A stretch of 5,068 bases of DNA from the NCBI GenBank assembly GCA_017633865.1, contig JAGBOM010000223.1, positions 1-5,068 of the forward strand, written 5' to 3'. How positions within the stretch are numbered: position 1 is the stretch's first letter; every line of letters begins with the position of its first letter. Under the pieces are notes generated by a model. The model made no database searches, was not told where the DNA came from, and saw only the letters and a list, made by a program, of their open reading frames with translations. Of this stretch, positions 1 through 5,068 are shown one piece after another. The translations under genes were made by a program, and so were the position numbers. The DNA is from Opitutales bacterium. GTDB lineage: Bacteria; Verrucomicrobiota; Verrucomicrobiia; Opitutales; Intestinicryptomonadaceae.

Positions 1-2
1 AC

Positions 3-857
<855 letters not shown>

Positions 858-862
858 CGAAT

Positions 863-1276
863 ATGCCCCTTTATCTTGAAATAGTAACGCCCGAGGGCAT
901 AGTCTGGAAAAGCGGCGACGTCGATGCCGTCTCGCTGCCCACGCGCTCCGGCGAAGTCCAAATTTTGCCCGGGCACATCCCGCTTGTGGCAATGCTCGAG
1001 GCGGGAGACCTTAAGGTGTTTTCGGGCGGCAAGGCTCAGGATTTGGCCGTCGACAAGGGCTACGTGCGCTGCATGGGCGACGTTGTTTCCGTGCTGACCG
1101 AGGCCGCAATCGAGGTCGAAAAAATCGACTACGAGAGCGTCGAGGCCGCCAAGCGCCGCGCGATGGAGGCTCTTGAAAAGGCGAAATCGGCCAGGGAAAT
1201 CGACGGCGATGAAATAGAGCGGCTTGAGGCGGTCATAAGGTTTTCAATCGTCCAGCAGCTTGCAAAGCGCAGATAG
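863..1276 (+). CDS. atpC: F1Fo ATP synthase subunit epsilon
   Basis: Epsilon subunit of the F1 central stalk. It joins gamma to the c-ring and, in many bacteria, inhibits ATP hydrolysis through its C-terminal helices. The 137-aa product has the usual family length. Residues about 3-85 form the N-terminal beta-sandwich, with the hallmark VTPEG (8-12), VSLPTRSGEVQ (23-33) and ILPGHIPL (34-41). Residues about 88-137 form the charged, Ala/Glu/Lys/Arg-rich helical hairpin (EAAKRRAMEALEKAKSA), so this is the two-domain form able to adopt an inhibitory state; that role is inferred from the family. It starts at ATG 863, 5 nt after the atpD stop, in the standard beta-epsilon order, with no Shine-Dalgarno sequence visible, which suggests translation coupled to atpD. 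It ends in TAG with nadD beginning 1 nt later. Confidence 0.96.
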   Translation: MPLYLEIVTPEGIVWKSGDVDAVSLPTRSGEVQILPGHIPLVAMLEAGDLKVFSGGKAQDLAVDKGYVRCMGDVVSVLTEAAIEVEKIDYESVEAAKRRAMEALEKAKSAREIDGDEIERLEAVIRFSIVQQLAKRR

Positions 1277-1277
1277 G

Positions 1278-1877
1278 GTGGCTTCGGGGTTAAAAAAAAT
1301 CGGCATAATGGGAGGCAGCTTCGACCCTCCCCATAAAACGCATATCGCCGCCGCCGAAAGGGCGCGCGAATTTTTGGATTTGGACGAAATCTTCTTCGTC
1401 CCCGCGTATTCCGCGCCGCTGAAGGCAAGCCCGCACGAGGCTCCGTTTGAGCACCGCTTAAAAATGCTCGAAATCGCCCTGAAAAATTTTCCCGGAAAAT
1501 ACAGGATTTTCGACGTCGAATTTAAAAGGGGCGGGGCGAGCTATTCGGTGGACACCGCGCGCTTCTTCGCCGATATGTTCAAGGGCGGCGAATTTTTTTG
1601 GATAATCGGCGCCGACCAGCTTTTGCAGCTCGACAAGTGGCGCGAAATCGAAAGCCTTTCAAAAATCGTAAAATTCGCGTGCCTTAAAAGGGCGGGGTTC
1701 AATTTCGCGCCGCCCGACGGCCTGCCCAAAAGCGTCCGGATTTTGGAGGTTCCCTTCGCGGAGACTCCGGACTCCTCAACCTCCGCCCGCCTAACAATAA
1801 AAAACGGAGCGAAGAATCTTGATTTTATCGACGAAGGCGTGTTAAACTACATAAGAGAAAACAAACTTTATTCGTGA
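1278..1877 (+). CDS. nadD: Nicotinate-nucleotide adenylyltransferase (NaMN adenylyltransferase)
   Basis: Cytoplasmic enzyme that joins ATP and nicotinate mononucleotide to give deamido-NAD plus pyrophosphate, a required step of NAD synthesis. From GTG 1278 it is 199 aa, normal for NadD. Motifs in order: the nucleotidyltransferase signature IGIMGGSFDPPHKTH (8-22), WIIGADQLLQLDKW with the family GAD at 111-113 and Trp 121, and a C-terminal DSSTSAR (165-171) matching the family ISSTxIR motif, then a typical ending VLNYIRENKLY. In the (H/T)xGH motif the Gly is Thr (HKTH, 19-22); both His are kept. GTG 1278 was chosen because it starts 1 nt after the atpC stop and gives a normal N-terminus; the in-frame TTG at 1260 would overlap atpC by 17 nt. 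Pairing with rsfS directly downstream is a common bacterial arrangement and supports the call. Confidence 0.94.
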   Translation: MASGLKKIGIMGGSFDPPHKTHIAAAERAREFLDLDEIFFVPAYSAPLKASPHEAPFEHRLKMLEIALKNFPGKYRIFDVEFKRGGASYSVDTARFFADMFKGGEFFWIIGADQLLQLDKWREIESLSKIVKFACLKRAGFNFAPPDGLPKSVRILEVPFAETPDSSTSARLTIKNGAKNLDFIDEGVLNYIRENKLYS

Positions 1878-2233
1878 AAATTATGGAAGACGACCAAAAC
1901 CTATTGGACACCATCAAAGCCTGCCGCGACGCGCTCGACGACAAAAAAGCCATAGACCTCAAGGTCTTGGACGTCCGCGGCAAATCGCCCATAACAAACT
2001 ATTTTATTTTGGCCACGGCAAACTCCGAGCCGCACCTGCGCGCTCTCTCCTCGGCTTTGGACGAGGTTTTAAAAGACCGCGGCGTTAAAAGCGTAGGCCG
2101 CGACTACGCCGCGGGCAGCGGCTGGGTAGTCGTCGACGCGTTCGATTTTATGGCGCACATATTCCTCGCCGAACAGCGCGGAATGTACAAGCTCGAGGCT
2201 CTCTGGAAAGACGCGAAAGCCCTGGAATTGTAG
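1874..2233 (+). CDS. rsfS: Ribosome silencing factor RsfS (YbeB/Iojap family)
   Basis: Small cytoplasmic protein that, in the studied family members, binds ribosomal protein uL14 and blocks joining of 30S and 50S subunits, lowering translation in poor nutrient conditions. The 119-aa product spans the whole Iojap/RsfS domain: [27 protein letters not shown] (about 25-51), the helix that follows, [29 protein letters not shown] (83-111), and the short KDA end. These match the family's D-V-x(5)-ITDYF, GW-x-D and Y-L-E-x-LW elements. Two starts are possible: GTG 1874, which overlaps the nadD stop as GTGA, and ATG 1883, 5 nt after that stop. Conserved sequence begins well after both, so the choice changes only the first three residues; neither has a clear Shine-Dalgarno sequence. 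The overlap points to translational coupling with nadD. Confidence 0.94.
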   Translation: MKIMEDDQNLLDTIKACRDALDDKKAIDLKVLDVRGKSPITNYFILATANSEPHLRALSSALDEVLKDRGVKSVGRDYAAGSGWVVVDAFDFMAHIFLAEQRGMYKLEALWKDAKALEL

Positions 2234-2234
2234 C

Positions 2235-2243
2235 AAAAAAAAA
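2235..2243 (+). other. A9 tract just upstream of the comM start
   Basis: Nine consecutive A residues fill most of the 11-nt gap between the rsfS TAG and the comM ATG at 2245, with a single G before the ATG. No Shine-Dalgarno sequence is present. An unstructured A-rich leader can help 30S binding, but that role here is inference. The tract is also prone to length error in sequencing; a length change here would be intergenic and harmless to either protein. Confidence 0.4.
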
Positions 2244-2244
2244 G

Positions 2245-3774
2245 ATGCTTGCCAAGGTATATTCCGGAGCGCTGATAGGCGTTGACGCCGTCTTTGTCGA
2301 AGTGGAGGTCAACTCCGGCGAGAGGGGCGAGCCCCGCGTTTTTATGGTCGGGCTTCCGGACGCCGCGGTAAAGGAGTCGCAAGACAGAGTAAGCTCCGCG
2401 CTCTCCAACAGCGGATACTCAATGCCGCAAACAAAGACGACCATAAACCTCGCCCCCGGCGACATCCGCAAGGAGGGGCCGATTTACGACCTGCCCATAG
2501 CCCTCGGCATACTTTCAAGCACCGGCCAGATTTCTGAGGGCGCGTTGAATTCCTTTATAATAGCCGGCGAGCTCGCGCTTTCGGGCGAGCTTCGCGGCAT
2601 ATGCGGCGGGGTGAGCCTCGCGCTTCTTGCAAGGCGCAAAAAATTGCGGGGCGTAATACTTCCGAAAGACTCCGCCATGGAGGCCGCTCTCGTGGAGGGC
2701 GTGGAGGTGTTCGCCGCCGACAACATCAGGCAGGTCGTTGATTTTCTAAACGGCAAAATCGAAATCGCCCCAGTAAAAATTTCGGACTCACCTTGTTCAA
2801 AAAAAGTTTTCGTCGGCGGGCTCGACTTCGCCGACGTAAAGGGGCAGTACCAGGTTAGGCGGGCGGTGGAGGTTGCCGTAGCGGGCGGGCATAATTTGCT
2901 GATGGTCGGGCCCCCGGGCTCGGGCAAGAGCATGATTGCAAAGCGCATACCATCAATTATGCCGATTCCGACGCTCGAGGAGTTTCTGGAAATACTCGGC
3001 ATTTATTCGGCGGCGGGGCTTTCGCGCGGGGCGGAGGCGCGCGCGTTTTGCAGGCCGTTTCGGGCGCCGCACCACACTATAAGCGACATTGGCCTAATCG
3101 GCGGCGGCAGCGTGCCAAAGCCCGGCGAAATATCCCTCGCGCACAACGGCGTCTTGTTTTTGGACGAGCTTCCCGAATTTAAAAGAAGCGCGCTTGAGGT
3201 GATGCGCCAGCCTTTGGAGGACGGAGTCGTGTCGATTTCGCGCTCGGCGGGCAAAATCAAAGTGCCGTGCAATTTTATGCTCGTTGCGGCGATGAACCCT
3301 TGCCCCTGCGGCTATTTCGGCGACCCGCGCGGCAAATGCCGCTGCACGCCCATGCAAATCAGCCGCTACCGCTCGAAAATTTCGGGCCCGCTGTTGGACA
3401 GGATAGACATACACGTCGAGGCGCCCGCCATAGGGCTCAACGAATTGGGCTCGTCATCCAAGGGCGAGTCCTCCGAGGAAATCAGAAAGCGCGTTTACGC
3501 CGCCCGCGAAATCCAGGCTCGGAGGTTCGCGGGCAGCGGCGTAAGGGACAACTCCTCGATGACCTCCGCCCAAATCAAAAAATACTGCGCCTTGGACGAC
3601 GCCCGCCGCGCGATGCTCGCCTCGGCAATGGAGCAGCTGAACCTTTCCGCAAGGGCGTGGGACAGAATCCTGAAAGTCGCCCGCACCGTCGCGGATTTGG
3701 ACGCCTCCGAAACCGTCAAGCCGCACCATCTTCTCGAAGCCATCAACTACCGCTCTCTCGACAGGAATTCGTAA
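2245..3774 (+). CDS. comM: ComM/YifB family Mg-chelatase-like AAA+ ATPase
   Basis: The 509-aa product has the normal full family length. ComM of Vibrio cholerae is a hexameric helicase that promotes branch migration when single-stranded DNA is integrated during natural transformation; many non-competent bacteria also carry it, so competence is not implied. Domains: N-terminal ChlI-like domain with a Lon-protease-type fold (about 20-142; [37 protein letters not shown]), AAA+ core (about 190-400) and Mg-chelatase C-terminal domain (about 410-505). Visible sites are Walker A GPPGSGKS (222-229), RPFRAPHHT (270-278), Walker B LFLDE with D307 and E308, sensor-1 N351 in AAMNPCPCG, and R386 in SGPLLDRID. 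The C353/C355 and C365/C367 pairs form the family's probable metal-binding insert. The start at ATG 2245 gives the typical MLAKVYS N-terminus; no Shine-Dalgarno is seen. It is not the true magnesium chelatase of chlorophyll synthesis, because partner subunits are absent and its architecture is that of ComM. Confidence 0.96.
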   Translation: MLAKVYSGALIGVDAVFVEVEVNSGERGEPRVFMVGLPDAAVKESQDRVSSALSNSGYSMPQTKTTINLAPGDIRKEGPIYDLPIALGILSSTGQISEGALNSFIIAGELALSGELRGICGGVSLALLARRKKLRGVILPKDSAMEAALVEGVEVFAADNIRQVVDFLNGKIEIAPVKISDSPCSKKVFVGGLDFADVKGQYQVRRAVEVAVAGGHNLLMVGPPGSGKSMIAKRIPSIMPIPTLEEFLEILGIYSAAGLSRGAEARAFCRPFRAPHHTISDIGLIGGGSVPKPGEISLAHNGVLFLDELPEFKRSALEVMRQPLEDGVVSISRSAGKIKVPCNFMLVAAMNPCPCGYFGDPRGKCRCTPMQISRYRSKISGPLLDRIDIHVEAPAIGLNELGSSSKGESSEEIRKRVYAAREIQARRFAGSGVRDNSSMTSAQIKKYCALDDARRAMLASAMEQLNLSARAWDRILKVARTVADLDASETVKPHHLLEAINYRSLDRNS

Positions 3775-3776
3775 AA

Positions 3777-4337
3777 ATGCAAAGCCTCCAAAACATTTGG
3801 CAGTCGATTTACGAAAATTCCGGCTGCGTTTATGACTACGGAGTTTTCGTCGCCTTAAGCATAGTTGTGGCGGCGATGTTTCTTGCGGCGTTTGCGGGCT
3901 GCGTAATTCCGGTAGTGCCGGGGCCCGCGCTTGCGTTTTGCGGGGTTTTGCTTTGGAAGTTTGCGCTCGCAAACGATAAAATTTCCTGGATTTGCGTGCT
4001 TATATGCCTTGCCCTTACGGTGATTGCCCAGCTTTTGGACTGGTGGCTGCCGGTCAAATATACGCCCACAAAGCGCGGGGCGTGGGGGGCGTTTTTGGGA
4101 GTCTTGGCGGGTGTTTTTTTGGCGGCGGCGTTTCCGCCCGCCGCGATTTTTGCGATATTTTTCAGCCCATTTGTTTTCGCTTTCGCCCTTGAATATTCGG
4201 ACGCCGAAAGCGATTTTAGAAAGGCTCTTAAAACGGGAACTGGCGCGTTTGTCGGCACAATCTTAGGCGCGGCGGCGAAGGCTGCCATTGTTTTAATTAT
4301 GCTTTTTGCGGCCGCTTTGGACTGCGTTTTGGGCTAA
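3777..4337 (+). CDS. DUF456 family membrane protein
   Basis: A 186-aa inner-membrane protein of unknown function. The N-terminal about 20 residues are polar, followed by hydrophobic segments near 21-42, 48-66, 69-90, 101-139 (probably two helices) and 154-184. DUF456 hallmarks are a Pro/Gly-rich break after the first helix (CVIPVVPGPALAF, 42-54), a D-W pair after the third (LLDWWLP, 86-92), KRGAWGAFLGVLAG (99-112), an acidic ALEYSDAESDFRKALKTGTGAFVGTILG stretch (137-164) and a Lys in the last helix (AAAKAA). The start at ATG 3777 lies 2 nt after the comM stop. The same frame stays open upstream to 3267, but that part is antiparallel in quality to no known protein and lies inside comM, so it is not used. 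A weak purine run (cagga, 3762-3766) is the only candidate ribosome site. The 3' end overlaps the converging ftsZ by 4 bp. The family call is from the glycine/proline pattern and topology; no function is claimed. Confidence 0.8.
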   Translation: MQSLQNIWQSIYENSGCVYDYGVFVALSIVVAAMFLAAFAGCVIPVVPGPALAFCGVLLWKFALANDKISWICVLICLALTVIAQLLDWWLPVKYTPTKRGAWGAFLGVLAGVFLAAAFPPAAIFAIFFSPFVFAFALEYSDAESDFRKALKTGTGAFVGTILGAAAKAAIVLIMLFAAALDCVLG

Positions 4338-5068
4338 ATCTTGACCCTTTTCCTGACGAAGGAGGGTATGTCCAAATCTTCGCCGTAGTAGAAATTTTGC
4401 GGGGTGGACTCGAAGTAGCCGCGCTTTAGCTCGTCGTCTACAAAGCCGAACTCGCTCTGGTTCGAGTTTTCGGGCTCGGGAATTCTCGCCCGCGGCCTGA
4501 ACGGGGCTCTCGGCATTTTTTGATGCTCTAAGGAGAATTTTTGCGCGGGGGCGGGCGCTTCGCTTGCGCTTTGGAAAGGCTCGGGCAAAAATTCCACGCC
4601 CGCGGCGAACACCTCGGCCAGGCGCGCGCTCGATTTTTCTATAATCGCGCCGAACAAGACGTATTCGTGGTAGCAGAATTTTTTTGCGGCTTCGATTAAA
4701 AGCGATTTAAGCTCGGGCATCGAAACCTCCCTGCCGCACCTCGCGCACACAAGCAGCTTGTCGGCCTTCGAGGCGTTGAGCGCATATCCCAAAGCCGGGA
4801 AATTTTTGAACGCTTTTATCGCCTCATCTACGCTGTTTTCGCCGTCGGCGCTGGCGTAGGAGAACGCGCAGCTTCGGTTTTGCGCGCCCTTAAAAAGATT
4901 TTTTAGAGCCGCGAAATCGGTGTTTATAAGCCCCGTTTTTGAGAGCATATTGCAGACGCCTTCGACGCACGCTTTTACGCACAGGTTCGCCTTTGAAAAC
5001 GCCGAGGCCGCGTCGTCTTTGGATTCCCCTATCATTTTGTCGTTCGGCAGCGCCACCGCGAAGTCGCA
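4334..5068 (-). CDS. ftsZ: Divergent cell-division protein FtsZ, C-terminal part (5' end outside window)
   Basis: Tubulin-like GTPase whose polymers form the division ring on the inner face of the membrane. The open frame runs off the window edge, so only the C-terminal 244 residues are visible; numbering here starts at the first full codon (5068-5066). CDFAVALPNDKM (1-12) matches the family IVIPNDKL strand, and TGLINTDFAALKNLF (45-59) matches the T7 loop, followed by a recognisable C-terminal domain ending near 161. Residues 162-229 are a Pro/Glu/Arg-rich linker. The ending EDLDIPSFVRKRVKI (230-244) is a classic FtsZ tail that binds FtsA or ZipA-like anchors in other bacteria. Two departures stand out: the second T7 Asp (D212 in E. 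coli) is Ala 54, and the usual MMGxGxAxGE glycine loop reads CAFSYASADGE (67-77). GTG at 5056 is not a start because conserved sequence continues upstream of it. A second, non-canonical FtsZ paralogue is possible. TAG stop overlaps the DUF456 stop. Confidence 0.88.
   Translation of the reverse strand, partial: CDFAVALPNDKMIGESKDDAASAFSKANLCVKACVEGVCNMLSKTGLINTDFAALKNLFKGAQNRSCAFSYASADGENSVDEAIKAFKNFPALGYALNASKADKLLVCARCGREVSMPELKSLLIEAAKKFCYHEYVLFGAIIEKSSARLAEVFAAGVEFLPEPFQSASEAPAPAQKFSLEHQKMPRAPFRPRARIPEPENSNQSEFGFVDDELKRGYFESTPQNFYYGEDLDIPSFVRKRVKI

Noticed and set aside
1260..1277. TTG 1260 as the nadD start
   Set aside because: It would add six residues unlike the family N-terminus and overlap atpC by 17 nt; GTG 1278 gives a normal start right after the atpC stop.
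3267..3776. N-terminal extension of the DUF456 frame inside comM
   Set aside because: The translation is Arg/Pro/Gln-rich low-quality sequence out of frame with the strongly conserved ComM AAA+ domain; recognisable membrane protein begins only at ATG 3777.
3454..3972. 172-codon minus-strand frame across the comM/DUF456 junction
   Set aside because: Antisense to two supported genes, with no conserved motif and an Arg/Ala-biased composition typical of shadow frames.
4345..4366. Possible terminator hairpin (accctttt ... aaggagggt)
   Set aside because: Pairing is imperfect after the first four or five bases, there is no following T-run on either strand, and the stretch codes for the conserved FtsZ tail.
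4359..4370. Strong SD-like aaggagg followed by ATG on the + strand
   Set aside because: The gap to the ATG is only 2 nt and the frame stops after six codons; the bases are explained by the codons of the FtsZ tail on the other strand.
5054..5056. GTG 5056 as the start of a short 240-aa minus-strand gene
   Set aside because: The frame continues to the window edge and codes CDFA directly before VALPNDK, which matches the inside of FtsZ, so the gene is truncated by the window and does not start here.

Overview
The window is almost entirely coding. It holds six genes head to tail on the + strand: the end of atpD, then atpC, nadD, rsfS, comM/yifB and a DUF456 membrane protein. At its right edge a minus-strand gene, the 3' part of a divergent ftsZ, converges on them. 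There is no RNA gene, mobile element, CRISPR array, long repeat or non-coding stretch over 11 bp. The organism is a bacterium of moderately high GC. The ATP synthase beta sequence, the SD-poor gene starts and the FtsZ tail fit the Verrucomicrobiota/PVC group best, but this is a judgement from remembered family sequences, not a search.

Layout: 3-857 is the C-terminal two thirds of the F1 beta subunit, with an in-frame TAA at 54-56 inside a conserved part of the protein. Next come the epsilon subunit (863-1276), nicotinate-nucleotide adenylyltransferase (1278-1877), the ribosome silencing factor RsfS (1874-2233), the Mg-chelatase-like AAA+ ATPase ComM/YifB (2245-3774) and a DUF456 protein (3777-4337). 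The spacings are 5, 1, -4, 11 and 2 nt, so these genes are probably co-transcribed and translationally coupled. The ATP synthase genes would then sit at the head of a housekeeping operon covering ATP synthesis, NAD synthesis, ribosome control and DNA processing.

On the minus strand, 5068-4334 encodes the C-terminal domain, linker and tail peptide of FtsZ, whose N-terminal GTP-binding half lies outside the window. Its stop codon overlaps that of the DUF456 gene by 4 bp tail to tail, leaving no room for an intergenic terminator.

I found no clearly new multi-gene system. The points most worth a second look are the FtsZ, which lacks the second T7-loop aspartate (D212 in E. coli) and has an altered glycine-rich loop yet keeps a textbook tail; the in-frame stop in atpD; and a Thr in place of Gly in the NadD HxGH motif.
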